This document shows, piece after piece, positions 43,341 to 52,802 of a stretch of 64,000 nt of DNA. The DNA comes from Pedobacter psychrotolerans (GTDB lineage: Bacteria > Bacteroidota > Bacteroidia > Sphingobacteriales > Sphingobacteriaceae): positions 62,001 to 126,000 of the forward strand of contig NZ_SLWO01000004.1 in assembly GCF_004340665.1 (NCBI RefSeq), written 5' to 3'. The position numbers and the translations under genes were made by a program. Each line of letters opens with the position of its first letter. Position 1 is the first letter of the stretch. The notes beneath the pieces were generated by a model. That model was given only the letters and a program-made list of their open reading frames with translations, did not search any database and was not told the DNA's origin.

Positions 43341-44144
43341 ATGAAAATATTGTGTTTTTTGGTGATAGTATTTCTATCCACACCTTACCTTCATGCCCAA
43401 AACAATTTAGGCCCCAGGCTTTCTGCCATGGCTGATAACGGAGCAGCCGTTAATGATATCTGGGCAATACAAGCTAATCCTGCCGGAATAACTTTTTTAG
43501 ATCACCCGGCAATTTCGCTAAACTACGTTAAACATCTTCTAAGTGATGAGATCAGCTCACAGGGTATTGTTGGAGTTATACCTTTTAAAAATAATTATGT
43601 AGGCGCAAGTTTTCAACGTTATGGGTTTTCCGTATACAATGAAAGTAAAATTGGTTTCGCCTATGCGAAGAGCTTTGGCGAAAAACTGTCCCTTGGACTT
43701 AATGGAAACTATCATCAACTAAAAATTGATAATTATGGTGCTTCAACTGGCTTCTCAATTGACTTTGGGGTATTATATCATTTTGACGATCATTTTAGTA
43801 TTGGGGCTTTCACCAACAATCCATCAAAGCAAAAGTTTAATAGTCAACTCATCTCTGCGAAAATTCCCACGTCATTTAACCTCGGAGCAAGTTATCTCGC
43901 TACCAATAAAGTGCTGATTGCTACTACGGTTACAAAGATTATTAATCAATCTATAGATGTTAAACTGGGAATAGAATACAAAATAGTTGATTTATTGAGT
44001 CTTAGAGGAGGAATAAGTGCAAAACCATTTAAACAATCTGTTGGTTTCGGACTGAACTACAAACAATTTCTGGTGGATATGGCAACAAACTATGATGCCA
44101 ATCTAGGTTATGCACCCCAAATTGCAATCGGCTATGCGTTTTAG
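43341..44144 (+). CDS. PorV/PorQ-like outer-membrane beta-barrel protein
   Basis: A 267-residue exported protein with signal peptide MKILCFLVIVFLSTPYLHA. After QNNLGPRLSAMADNGAAVNDIWAIQANPAGI, a form seen in PorV/PorQ-like and FadL-related proteins, the sequence alternates short amphipathic beta strands (GVIPFKNNYVGASFQRYGF, IGFAYAKSFGEKLSLGLNGNYH) up to the terminal aromatic GYAF. It is an outer-membrane barrel in all likelihood. Immediately followed by the HhH-barrel gene, whose start lies within its last codons. The role with ComEC downstream is inferred from position only. Confidence 0.75.
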   Translation: MKILCFLVIVFLSTPYLHAQNNLGPRLSAMADNGAAVNDIWAIQANPAGITFLDHPAISLNYVKHLLSDEISSQGIVGVIPFKNNYVGASFQRYGFSVYNESKIGFAYAKSFGEKLSLGLNGNYHQLKIDNYGASTGFSIDFGVLYHFDDHFSIGAFTNNPSKQKFNSQLISAKIPTSFNLGASYLATNKVLIATTVTKIINQSIDVKLGIEYKIVDLLSLRGGISAKPFKQSVGFGLNYKQFLVDMATNYDANLGYAPQIAIGYAF

Positions 44145-46164
44145 AATGTTAACTACTTTGTTTGTTTTGATAGGATTCATTGCAAACGCTCAAATCTTAG
44201 AACAAGAGCCTGACGTTAAAGACATTTTGGAAAGTGTCGCCGATAACTTGCCAGATGATTATGATTTCTCAGAACTTATGGATATACTAACCCGATATCG
44301 TAAGCACCCTATTAATCTAAATAAAACTTCGCCTGAGGAATTAAAAACATTGGTTTTCCTTTCTCCTTTACAAATTAGTAATTTCTTCAGTCACATTAAA
44401 GAAAGTGGAAATTTAGCAGACGTGTTAGAACTTCAGTCTATTGATGGTTTTGATACCAAAACAGTTCAAAGCCTCTTACCTTTTGTAACAACTAATAATA
44501 TAACGGAATATGAGAAGTTATCCTTACGAAACATCATTCATTTAGGTGAAAATGATTTAATAATGCGTTTTGCTCAAACATTACAAAAGCAAAAAGGATT
44601 TACGGATTTACCTGGCAATCGTTATTTAGGCTCACCAGAACGTTTTCAAACCCGGTACCGTTATCACTATAGTACTATTTTATCGGCAGCCATTACATTG
44701 GATAAAGATGCAGGTGAAAAATTCATGGGTAAGCCTTTTGATTTTTACTCTGGGAATATTGCGCTTTCTAAACTTGGAAAAGTAAAGAAATTAGTCATTG
44801 GGGATTACACAATGCAATTCGGACAGGGTTTAACACTATGGTCTGGATTTTCATTTGGCAAAGGTCCGGATGTGACGAGTGTTGCAAAAAAGGACCTTGG
44901 ATTAAGACCCTATAATTCTACTAATGAATATTCTTTTTTAAGAGGCACCTCTGCCACCATTAATCTTTTAAATGGTGTTGATATCACTCCCTTTATTTCA
45001 TTTAGAAAATTAGATGCCAGCCAGGACATTGGCATTGATGGAGCGCTCGTTCAATCAACGATCAACCAAACTGGTTTACATAGAACTCCTACAGAAATTA
45101 AAAACAAAAATAATTTAACTCAGCAGATCTATGGAACTGCAATCCAATACCATGAAAATGAATTTTCTGTTGGTGCCATTGCTTATCAGAGCAAATATGG
45201 AAATAGTTTTATCACGCAAACTGCACCTTATGACAAATTTAGTTTTACAGGAAATTCATTAACCAATTATGGTATCTACTACAACTACACTTATAGAAAT
45301 ATGTATTTATATGGCGAAGTTGGAAAAAGCTTTCCAGGTGGTTTTGCTTACATAAATGGCGTATTAATCAGCTTGTCTCCAACCGTCTCCGCTGCGGTAA
45401 CCTATCGCAATTATGCCAGGAACTATTATAATTTCTTTAATCAGGCTGTCTCAGAATCAAGTGAACCTATTAATGAGAAAGGTATTTACATGGGATTAAA
45501 TATCAATCCGAATAAGCAATGGGCCTTTTCTGTTTATGGTGACTATTTCCGTTTTCCATGGCTCAAATATAGAGTAGATGCACCTTCCAAAGGCTATGAG
45601 GTATTAAGTCAGGCCACTTACACACCAAGCAAAATCTTTAAAGTACTGCTTCGCTATAAAACGGAAATTAAACAGCAAAACACAGATTTAGACGTGCCTG
45701 TAAACTTTATTGATGAGGTTAAAAAAGAAGGATACAGACTCGAATCTTCCTGGCAGGCAAATCCAAAATGGGGTTTTCAAAACAGAATTGAAGTGTCCCA
45801 ATATAAAAAAGGTGATGCCAATGCGGAATTTGGTTACCTGCTTTATCAGGATATTGATTATTCGCCCTTATTCTCCAAAATCACTGGAAATCTCAGGATT
45901 GCTTATTTCAATACACCCAGTTATAATAGTCGGATTTATGCTTATGAAGATGATGTGTTATACAGCTTTGCATTCGGAATGTATAGTGGCAAAGGTTTTA
46001 GAACCTATCTGAATATGAAATATACCTTGGCTAAAAAGTTAAATCTGTGGGCAAGATACGCCATGTTTCATTATCAGCATGTAACAACTATTGGTACCTA
46101 TCTTGATCAGATTGAAGGAAACAACAAGTCAGAAGTTAAAATTCAGCTTCGTTACCAATTCTAA
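44134..46164 (+). CDS. Helix-hairpin-helix protein with predicted outer-membrane barrel
   Basis: A 676-residue protein with signal peptide MRFRMLTTLFVLIGFIANA. Residues about 60-118 contain two HhH-like turns (INLNKTSPEELKTLVFLSPLQI, then LELQSIDGFDTKTVQSLLPFV), a ComEA-type DNA-binding feature. The remaining ~550 residues are rich in alternating, aromatic beta strands (for example YYNYTYRNMYLYGEVGKSF, and ending KVQ/LRYQF), suggesting an outer-membrane barrel. I chose 44134 because it retains the basic n-region; 44146 is the alternative and 44110 lies too far into the previous gene. comEC starts 3 bp after its stop, so the two are cotranscribed. A DNA-uptake role is proposed, not shown. Confidence 0.75.
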   Translation: MRFRMLTTLFVLIGFIANAQILEQEPDVKDILESVADNLPDDYDFSELMDILTRYRKHPINLNKTSPEELKTLVFLSPLQISNFFSHIKESGNLADVLELQSIDGFDTKTVQSLLPFVTTNNITEYEKLSLRNIIHLGENDLIMRFAQTLQKQKGFTDLPGNRYLGSPERFQTRYRYHYSTILSAAITLDKDAGEKFMGKPFDFYSGNIALSKLGKVKKLVIGDYTMQFGQGLTLWSGFSFGKGPDVTSVAKKDLGLRPYNSTNEYSFLRGTSATINLLNGVDITPFISFRKLDASQDIGIDGALVQSTINQTGLHRTPTEIKNKNNLTQQIYGTAIQYHENEFSVGAIAYQSKYGNSFITQTAPYDKFSFTGNSLTNYGIYYNYTYRNMYLYGEVGKSFPGGFAYINGVLISLSPTVSAAVTYRNYARNYYNFFNQAVSESSEPINEKGIYMGLNINPNKQWAFSVYGDYFRFPWLKYRVDAPSKGYEVLSQATYTPSKIFKVLLRYKTEIKQQNTDLDVPVNFIDEVKKEGYRLESSWQANPKWGFQNRIEVSQYKKGDANAEFGYLLYQDIDYSPLFSKITGNLRIAYFNTPSYNSRIYAYEDDVLYSFAFGMYSGKGFRTYLNMKYTLAKKLNLWARYAMFHYQHVTTIGTYLDQIEGNNKSEVKIQLRYQF

Positions 46165-46167
46165 TAT

Positions 46168-48255
46168 ATGTTTAAGGAGGAGTATTTTTTCGTCAGAATT
46201 TTAGTGCCACTAACGCTCGGCATCGGAATATTTTATTTCTTGCCTCATGAAAATCTGATCTTTATTGTTGGCTCAATTTCTACGGTATTATTTTTTTCAA
46301 TCTTATGGCTAAATATTTCTTACCGGAAATTGAGCATTTACAAATTCAAAGGTTTTACTGGGATTTTAATATACCTGCTATTTTTCTTTATTGGTGGTTT
46401 ACTTAGCCTTACCAATAATGAAAAACTTAAGCCAGATTACTTTACAAAAAAGAGTGTTGATTATTTAAAGATTAGCGTTAACAATGAACCTGTATCAAAT
46501 AATGGCATTTTGAGATTCAGAGCGAGCGCTGTTTCCGGTTACACCAAAAACACACAGACAAAAGTGAGCGGCCAAATTCTGCTGGCATTAAAGCTAGATG
46601 ATTCTAAGCCATTAAAAATTAAGTATGGAGATGAATTAATCATTACCGCAAAGTATTCAACAGTTGAACCACCATATAATCCTGCAGAATTTGATTTCCG
46701 AAACTGGTTAGCTATACAAAACGTTTATGAGCAAACATTTATTAATCAAAGTCATGTATTAAAAACCGGCCGGAATATTGGAAACCCAATTTTAAGATTT
46801 GCAATAGAATGGCGGGAGCAGCAGATAAAAAAATACAGGAAATTTATTAAAGATGATGAAGCTTTTGCGATTGCATCTACACTTATTTTAGGCTATAGGG
46901 CTGATCTTTCAAAAGAAACATTGGCTGCATATTCAAAAACCGGAACCATTCATGCCCTTTCTGTTTCGGGAAGTCATGTGGCCATTATTTTTCTGGTACT
47001 TGATTTTTTGTTAATGTTTTTAGATAAAATAAAATCTCTTAAAGTCTTGAAATTCATTTTAATATGCAGTTTAATATGGACTTATGCGCTCGTTACGGGA
47101 TTATCGCCATCTGTAGTTCGTTCTGCGATTATGATTACTATATTTATTACCGCAAAAACTTTTGCTCAAAATAAAAATGGCTATAATACTTTGGCTTTTG
47201 CCGCTTTTTGCCAGTTCATCTATGATCCATTTCTAATTTGGGATGTTGGATTTCAGCTTTCCTATCTTTCAGTTCTCGGACTCATTTATCTTCAACCAAA
47301 AATTTATAAATGGGTCTATATTAAAAACAAATGGCTTGATAAGGTTTGGGAGTTAATAGCCCTATCCATAGCCGCACAGGTGGCCACATTTCCACTTTGC
47401 ATTTATTATTTCCATCAATTTCCGGTATATTTTCTTCTTGGGAACTTATTTATTTCTATCCCTCTTATGGTCATTATGATTTTAGGAATAGCCATACTCC
47501 TTCCCTTATTAGATCGACTTTCGCCAATATTTGAATGGATAATTATTTCTACCAATCAGGTTTTAAAGTGGATAGCTGACTTACCCTATGCCACTTTTTC
47601 ATCATTGTGGATCAACTTACCTGCATTAATTTTATTGAGTTTATCACTTGCATTTTTCATATATGCCATGGCTAAGTACAATAAGAAGTTTCTTTTTGCC
47701 TCTATTTCTACCTTTATTATTTACCAATTCATAATTGTTTATGATAGCTACCAGGCTGTTAAACAGAAGAGAATTATCTTTTATACTTTAAGAAAAAACT
47801 ATGCTGCGGCATTTATTCAGGGCAATCAAACCATTTTGGTTACAGATTTGAATCCTAACGATAAGACCTTTCAGTTTTTCATTAAACCGGCGTTAGACCA
47901 ATCACAGATAGACCAAATTAAAATTATTAATTTATTAACCGATACCACTACACCCTACTTTGTGCTTAAAAACAAGCAGATCATTTTTAATCAATACAAA
48001 ATTTTAATTATCGATAATTCCTTCAATTATAAAAAACTGGATGCTAGAGGAAAGTTCAATGCCATCTGGCTTACGGGCAATACCACTTTTAAAATAAATA
48101 AACTTCCTAATGGAGTTAAATATGAAAACATTGTAGTAGACGCAACGAATAAAGATTACAAAATTAAATGGTTTAAAGAAAATGAGCATAATATTCAAGC
48201 ACACCTTCAAATTTTAAAGAAAAATCCTGCATATTTGGTTCAATTAACCGAATAA
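46168..48255 (+). CDS. comEC: ComEC/Rec2-family competence protein without an MBL nuclease domain
   Basis: A 695-residue membrane protein. The N-terminal region has two or three TM segments and an OB-like DUF4131 domain (NNGILRFRASAVSGYTK...). The competence domain follows with HALSVSGSHVAIIF, GLSPSVVRSAIM and DPFLIWDVGFQLSYLSVLGLIYL, the ComEC hallmarks of the inner-membrane DNA channel. The C-terminal ~190 residues lack the HxHxDH motif of the metallo-beta-lactamase nuclease domain found in many ComECs; they may be a degenerate remnant. The gene sits 3 bp after the HhH-barrel gene and 1 bp before the enoyl-CoA hydratase gene. Confidence 0.92.
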   Translation: MFKEEYFFVRILVPLTLGIGIFYFLPHENLIFIVGSISTVLFFSILWLNISYRKLSIYKFKGFTGILIYLLFFFIGGLLSLTNNEKLKPDYFTKKSVDYLKISVNNEPVSNNGILRFRASAVSGYTKNTQTKVSGQILLALKLDDSKPLKIKYGDELIITAKYSTVEPPYNPAEFDFRNWLAIQNVYEQTFINQSHVLKTGRNIGNPILRFAIEWREQQIKKYRKFIKDDEAFAIASTLILGYRADLSKETLAAYSKTGTIHALSVSGSHVAIIFLVLDFLLMFLDKIKSLKVLKFILICSLIWTYALVTGLSPSVVRSAIMITIFITAKTFAQNKNGYNTLAFAAFCQFIYDPFLIWDVGFQLSYLSVLGLIYLQPKIYKWVYIKNKWLDKVWELIALSIAAQVATFPLCIYYFHQFPVYFLLGNLFISIPLMVIMILGIAILLPLLDRLSPIFEWIIISTNQVLKWIADLPYATFSSLWINLPALILLSLSLAFFIYAMAKYNKKFLFASISTFIIYQFIIVYDSYQAVKQKRIIFYTLRKNYAAAFIQGNQTILVTDLNPNDKTFQFFIKPALDQSQIDQIKIINLLTDTTTPYFVLKNKQIIFNQYKILIIDNSFNYKKLDARGKFNAIWLTGNTTFKINKLPNGVKYENIVVDATNKDYKIKWFKENEHNIQAHLQILKKNPAYLVQLTE

Positions 48256-48256
48256 T

Positions 48257-49033
48257 ATGGAAGAACTGGTTTTATACAATGTAATTGACAGAATAGCCAC
48301 CATTACGATAAACCGTCCTGAAAAGCGTAATGCATTAAATCCAGCACTTGTTGATGCATTGACATTAGCTTTCCTTCAGGCAGAAGAAGATGAACAGGTT
48401 AAAGTAATCGTACTAAATGCTAATGGAGGTACTTTCAGTGCTGGCGCAGATTTAGAATATTTACAACAACTGCAAAACAATAACTTTGAAGAAAACATAG
48501 CTGATTCAAACCGCTTGAAAAAGCTTTTCACCACTATTTATTATCTGCCGAAAATTGTAATTGCCCAGGTTGAAGGACATGCCATTGCGGGTGGCTGCGG
48601 ATTGGCAACCATTTGTGATATCATTTTTGCAACTCCGGAAAGTAGCTTTGGTTACACTGAAGTAAAGATTGGTTTTGTACCTGCAATTGTCTCTTGTTTT
48701 TTGATGCAAAAGGTTAACGAAACCATTGCCAGAGAGATTTTACTTACAGGGAAAATTTTTCCGGCAATGCAGGCATTGGAATATAATTTAATAAATTTTG
48801 TAACAAATTCAGCAGAAATAAATCAAAAGGTTAAAGAATTTGCTTTAAGTTTGTGTAGCGAGAGTTCGGGGAATTCGTTAATGATTACGAAACAACTGAT
48901 TAGTCAAACTACAAAACCGCTTTTAGAAAAAACTTTAGAGACTGCTGTACAGATTAATGCCCGGGTGCGCGAAAGCGCTGATTTTAAAAGAGGCATAGCA
49001 TCATTTCTAAATAAAGAAAAAATTAACTGGTAA
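48257..49033 (+). CDS. Enoyl-CoA hydratase/isomerase family protein
   Basis: A 258-residue crotonase-fold protein. The oxyanion hole is visible in GTFSAGADLEYLQ and EGHAIAGGCGLATICD; the second segment continues ATPESSFGYTEVKIGFVPAIVS. The acidic catalytic position in TEVKIGFVP holds Glu, as in active hydratases, and the C-terminal NARVRESADFKRGIASFL is usual. It could act on a branched-chain or short-chain enoyl-CoA, such as methylglutaconyl-CoA, but that is not resolved. It begins 1 bp after the comEC stop, so it is read from the same transcript, although its role is unrelated to DNA uptake as far as can be seen. Confidence 0.88.
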   Translation: MEELVLYNVIDRIATITINRPEKRNALNPALVDALTLAFLQAEEDEQVKVIVLNANGGTFSAGADLEYLQQLQNNNFEENIADSNRLKKLFTTIYYLPKIVIAQVEGHAIAGGCGLATICDIIFATPESSFGYTEVKIGFVPAIVSCFLMQKVNETIAREILLTGKIFPAMQALEYNLINFVTNSAEINQKVKEFALSLCSESSGNSLMITKQLISQTTKPLLEKTLETAVQINARVRESADFKRGIASFLNKEKINW

Positions 49034-49056
49034 ATAACTAAACTGAAATAAAAAAC

Positions 49057-49740
49057 ATGTTCAAATCAATTAAAACAAGTGTTGTAGCCTTTATATTAGT
49101 AGGTACAGCAGTAATCGCTCACGCCCAAAAGAAGATCACTGAAGGCACGCTTATCTACGGAATGGAATATAAATTAACGGATGAGCAAAAATCTGCAATG
49201 AGTGGACAAGAGCCACCAGCAGAATTAAAGGTTAAATTTAATAATGGTCTAACTAAAATCGAAATGGAACAAGGACCAGCAATGATTGGGATTGTTTCTG
49301 ACAATAATGATAAAACAGGCTTACTTTTAATTGATGTGCCAATTGCTCAAAAACAATTTGCCGTAAAACAATCAAAAGAAGATGTTGCAAAAGTAATGGG
49401 CGAAATGCCGAAATTTTCTGATTTCAAAGCTACTGGTCAGAAACAAACTGTTGGTGGCTTTAATGCTGAAAAATATACTTTCAAAGATGATAAAGGTGGC
49501 GCACATGAACTTTGGGCAACTAAAGAAGTAGACTTACCAAATGTTGGATCTCAAAATTACTTCCCAGGCCTTAATGCTTTCCCTGTAAAATATACTTTAG
49601 TGCAACGTGGTATTGAAACAACAACCACACTTAAATCTATTGCTGAAGGAAAAGTTGGTGCAATCTCTAAAGATGTTCCAACTGGCTACGAAGTAGTTAC
49701 CATGGAAGATCTTGCTAAAATGCAAGGTGGTGGTGAATAA
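49057..49740 (+). CDS. DUF4412-like secreted protein
   Basis: A 227-residue exported protein (signal MFKSIKTSVVAFILVGTAVIAHA). The body has the pattern GTLIYGMEYK, FNNGLTKIEM, VGGFNAEKYTFKDDKGGAHELWATKEVDLPN and YFPGLNAFPVKYTL, matching the DUF4412/GLPGLI group of Bacteroidota envelope proteins. It is related in pattern to the Gly/Met-rich protein at 4709, though without the insert. Function unknown. It follows the enoyl-CoA hydratase gene by 23 bp and is followed by a terminator. Confidence 0.78.
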   Translation: MFKSIKTSVVAFILVGTAVIAHAQKKITEGTLIYGMEYKLTDEQKSAMSGQEPPAELKVKFNNGLTKIEMEQGPAMIGIVSDNNDKTGLLLIDVPIAQKQFAVKQSKEDVAKVMGEMPKFSDFKATGQKQTVGGFNAEKYTFKDDKGGAHELWATKEVDLPNVGSQNYFPGLNAFPVKYTLVQRGIETTTTLKSIAEGKVGAISKDVPTGYEVVTMEDLAKMQGGGE

Positions 49741-49762
49741 TTAAACACTATCGATTAATATT

Positions 49763-49822
49763 AGGCTTTTTAACTGCCGGCTTTTTATTTAAATTAGCCG
49801 AAAAGTTAAAAGGCTTTTTTTA
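49763..49822 (+). terminator. Terminator after the DUF4412-like gene
   Basis: An imperfect long stem (GGCTTTTTAACTGCCGGC with GCCGAAAAGTTAAAAGGC) followed by a run of seven T residues. Lies between the DUF4412 and S9 peptidase genes. Confidence 0.7.
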
Positions 49823-49835
49823 TGATTAAAAATAT

Positions 49836-52004
49836 ATGATTAAAAACTTATTATTCAAATTATCTATCATTTGCATCGCTGCTTTTGCCGTACTTGATGC
49901 GCAGGCTCAAGGCATCAACTGGGCAAAAGATGGAAACTCTTATTATCAGATTTCAAGCGGAGAAATTGTTTTAGTTACCCTTCCAAAGAATGATAAAAAA
50001 ACAGTTGTTTCAAGGAGATTACTTACACCAGCGGGTTCAAGTAATGCAATCGCAGTAAGAAGTTTTCAATTTTCAGCTGATGGAACAAAGGCATTAATTT
50101 ATACCAATAGTAAAAAAGTATGGCGTTATGATACCCGAGGTGATTATTGGCTGGCAGATTTAACAGCAAATAAAATTACCCAAATTGGAAAAGACAAACC
50201 TGCGTCTTCATTGATGTTTGCTAAAATTTCTCCGGATGGAACCAAAATAGCTTATGTAAGCAAACATAATTTATATGTAGAAAATACAGATGGATCAGGA
50301 ACAAAAGCCTTAACAACAGACGGAACTGACCGCATGATTAACGGAACTTTTGATTGGGTTTACGAAGAAGAATTTGATTGCCGTGATGGTTTTAGATGGA
50401 GTCCTGATAGCAAAACTATTGCTTACTGGCAAATTGACGCCACTAAAATCAAAAACTTTTTAATGATTAACAATACCGATTCTATTTATCCTTTTACCAT
50501 ACCAGTAGAATATCCAAAGGTAGGCGAAAATCCATCGGCATGCAAAGTTGGAGTAGTTGATATCACAACCGCAAAAACAAACTGGCTAAATGTTCCAGGA
50601 GATAATATACAGCATTATATCCCTCGTATGCAGTGGGTTCCTAATAGCAATGAGATTATTTTACAGCAGCTTAGTCGCGAGCAGAATGAAAGTAAGGTTT
50701 TTCTTTGTGATGCAAATTCTGGTGTAGCAAAGGCAATTTATACTGAATCAGCCAAAGCCTGGATTGATGCACAGGATGAATGGAAATGGTTATCAGATAA
50801 TAAAGAATTCACCATTCTGTCTGACAAGGATGGCTGGAACCACTTATACAGAGTAAGCCGCGATGGCAAGAAACAAACTTTGGTTACTAAGGGAAATTAT
50901 GATGTGATCGACATCAAATTGATAGATGAAAAAACTAACTATGTTTATTTCACAGCATCGCCAACCAATGCCACTCAAAAATATTTATTTAAAACCAAAT
51001 TGGATGGAAAAGGTAAATTGGAACAGATAACGCCATCAATTCTACCTGGAACACATAATTACGATATTTCACCAAGTGCTGCTTTTGCTCGCCATACCTA
51101 TAATAGTTCAGTAGTTAGACCTATCACAGAGTGGATGAACTTTACAACAGGTAATCCATTTACAATGGATGGAAGTATCACTACGCAGCTATCTAAGCAG
51201 GAACCACCAAAAAATAAAGTAGAATTTTTTAAGGTAACTACCGAGGATGGAGTAGAATTAGATGGATGGATGAAAAAACCAGACAACTTCAATCCTGATA
51301 AGAAATATCCGGTGGTATTTTATGTTTACGGTGAACCAGCTTCACAAACTGCCGCTGATACTTATGGTGCTGGTATGAATAGGTTATATGCAGGTGATAT
51401 GGCTAAAGATGGCTATATCTACATTTCTATGGATAACCGAGGTGCACCTGTTCCAAAAGGTGCTGCCTGGCGCAAAAGCATTTATAAAAACATCGGCGTA
51501 CTGAATGTTCATGATCAGGCAATGGCTGCAAAAAAATTATTGGCCACAAATTCTTTTATGGATAAAGAACGTGTTGCAGTTTGGGGCTGGAGTGGTGGTG
51601 GTTCATCAACTTTAAACCTGATGTTCCAATATCCGGAAATTTATAAAACGGGAATTGCCATTGCAGCAGTAGGTAATCAACTCACTTATGACAATGTATA
51701 CCAGGAACGTTATATGGGTACGCCTTTCCCAAGTAAGGAAGCTTATATTAAAGGCTCTCCCATTACATATGCTAAAAACCTAAAAGGTAATTTATTGTAT
51801 ATCCATGGCACCGGAGATGATAATGTTCATTACCAAAATGCAGAGATGCTAATCAATGAATTAATTAAGAATAAAAAAGTTTTTCAATTGATGAGCTATC
51901 CAAATCGTACCCATAGCATCTCTGAAGGTGAAGGAACAAGTGAGCATTTATCACTTACTTTTACTAAATTCTTAAAAGACAACTGCCCTCCGGGAGCAAG
52001 GTAA
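49836..52004 (+). CDS. Dipeptidyl peptidase IV-like S9 serine peptidase
   Basis: A 722-residue exported peptidase. Signal peptide (SIICIAAFAVLDAQA), a beta-propeller domain, then the alpha/beta hydrolase. Catalytic triad: Ser586 in WGWSGGGSS, Asp661 in HGTGDDNVHY and His693 in PNRTHSISEG. The propeller carries DWVYEEEFDCRDGF, the two-glutamate motif that binds the substrate N-terminus in DPP-IV. It releases N-terminal dipeptides, probably with a Pro/Ala preference, in the periplasm or at the cell surface. The start at 49836 is ATG, preceded by a terminator for the previous gene. Confidence 0.95.
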   Translation: MIKNLLFKLSIICIAAFAVLDAQAQGINWAKDGNSYYQISSGEIVLVTLPKNDKKTVVSRRLLTPAGSSNAIAVRSFQFSADGTKALIYTNSKKVWRYDTRGDYWLADLTANKITQIGKDKPASSLMFAKISPDGTKIAYVSKHNLYVENTDGSGTKALTTDGTDRMINGTFDWVYEEEFDCRDGFRWSPDSKTIAYWQIDATKIKNFLMINNTDSIYPFTIPVEYPKVGENPSACKVGVVDITTAKTNWLNVPGDNIQHYIPRMQWVPNSNEIILQQLSREQNESKVFLCDANSGVAKAIYTESAKAWIDAQDEWKWLSDNKEFTILSDKDGWNHLYRVSRDGKKQTLVTKGNYDVIDIKLIDEKTNYVYFTASPTNATQKYLFKTKLDGKGKLEQITPSILPGTHNYDISPSAAFARHTYNSSVVRPITEWMNFTTGNPFTMDGSITTQLSKQEPPKNKVEFFKVTTEDGVELDGWMKKPDNFNPDKKYPVVFYVYGEPASQTAADTYGAGMNRLYAGDMAKDGYIYISMDNRGAPVPKGAAWRKSIYKNIGVLNVHDQAMAAKKLLATNSFMDKERVAVWGWSGGGSSTLNLMFQYPEIYKTGIAIAAVGNQLTYDNVYQERYMGTPFPSKEAYIKGSPITYAKNLKGNLLYIHGTGDDNVHYQNAEMLINELIKNKKVFQLMSYPNRTHSISEGEGTSEHLSLTFTKFLKDNCPPGAR

Positions 52005-52027
52005 ATACCAATTTATAAAGTAATTTC

Positions 52028-52055
52028 AGCGGGGAATCGGTTTCGATAGCCCCGC
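52028..52055 (+). terminator. Terminator after the S9 peptidase gene
   Basis: AGCGGGG (52028-52034) pairs with CCCCGCT, with an internal ATCG-GTTT-CGAT stem between them, followed by TTTTTATTTT. Confidence 0.85.
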
Positions 52056-52091
52056 TTTTTATTTTAACTGAGTTTTAATAATCAAAAAATT

Positions 52092-52802
52092 CTAACCCAA
52101 CCATCCTTTTACGACCAGCGCAATCCCAATAGCAATTCCAAAACTTAGTAACGTTCCAATTAAAACATATTCTGTTAACTTTAAATCATGCGCTTCTTTT
52201 AAATCACCAAAGCGGAAGATTGATTTTGCAGCGAGTAAAAATCCTACAGCTTCAAAATGATTGGTCGTAATAAAGATAAAAATTAATACCCGTTCTAAAA
52301 TTCCGATGTACTTTCCAGCATTTTGCAACGATTTTGGACTTTCATCATCACTTTCAGGTAACCATTTGGCAATAATCACTTTCATGATAATGGAAGTTGG
52401 CATGGTTAAAAACAAAGCACTGGAAATTAAAATCCAAAACTTAATATCGTTAAGATAATTAATATCCAGATGCCCATTGAAAAAAAGATGCCAGACTAAT
52501 ATAATGGTATAAAAATGAAATATCTGATCGATAAAAAACAATACACGAGCGTTTTTTCGAGTCTGAAAAATAGCTTTTGCTCCATCAATAAACAAATGCA
52601 ATAATCCTATTGAAAGTGCTACCTTCCATACGCTAAAGCTTAAAAACACTAAAAAAATCAACGCTATATGTACGGCTACATGGATATATAGTTTTCCAGA
52701 TTTTAGTTTTTTAGTTGCCTTATCTTTTACCCAGGAATTTGGTTGCAGAAAGAAATCACCTATTAAATGTGCAAGGATGAGCTTAATTAGATAGATATCC
52801 AT
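52092..52802 (-). CDS. DUF3307 membrane protein
   Basis: A 236-residue integral membrane protein with about six hydrophobic helices. The N-terminal IKLILAHLIGDFFLQPNSWVKDK is the signature of the DUF3307 family, followed by LYIHVAVHIALIF and LLHLFIDGAKA. The function is unknown. Its ATG overlaps the TGA of satD by one nt (TGATG), so it is translationally coupled to satD, and the pair is recurrent in Bacteroidota. Its C-terminal QKSIFRFGDLKEAHDLKLTEYVLIGTLLSF-type region is typical. Reads away from the ligase-associated DNA damage response operon. Confidence 0.9.
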   Translation of the reverse strand: MDIYLIKLILAHLIGDFFLQPNSWVKDKATKKLKSGKLYIHVAVHIALIFLVFLSFSVWKVALSIGLLHLFIDGAKAIFQTRKNARVLFFIDQIFHFYTIILVWHLFFNGHLDINYLNDIKFWILISSALFLTMPTSIIMKVIIAKWLPESDDESPKSLQNAGKYIGILERVLIFIFITTNHFEAVGFLLAAKSIFRFGDLKEAHDLKLTEYVLIGTLLSFGIAIGIALVVKGWLG

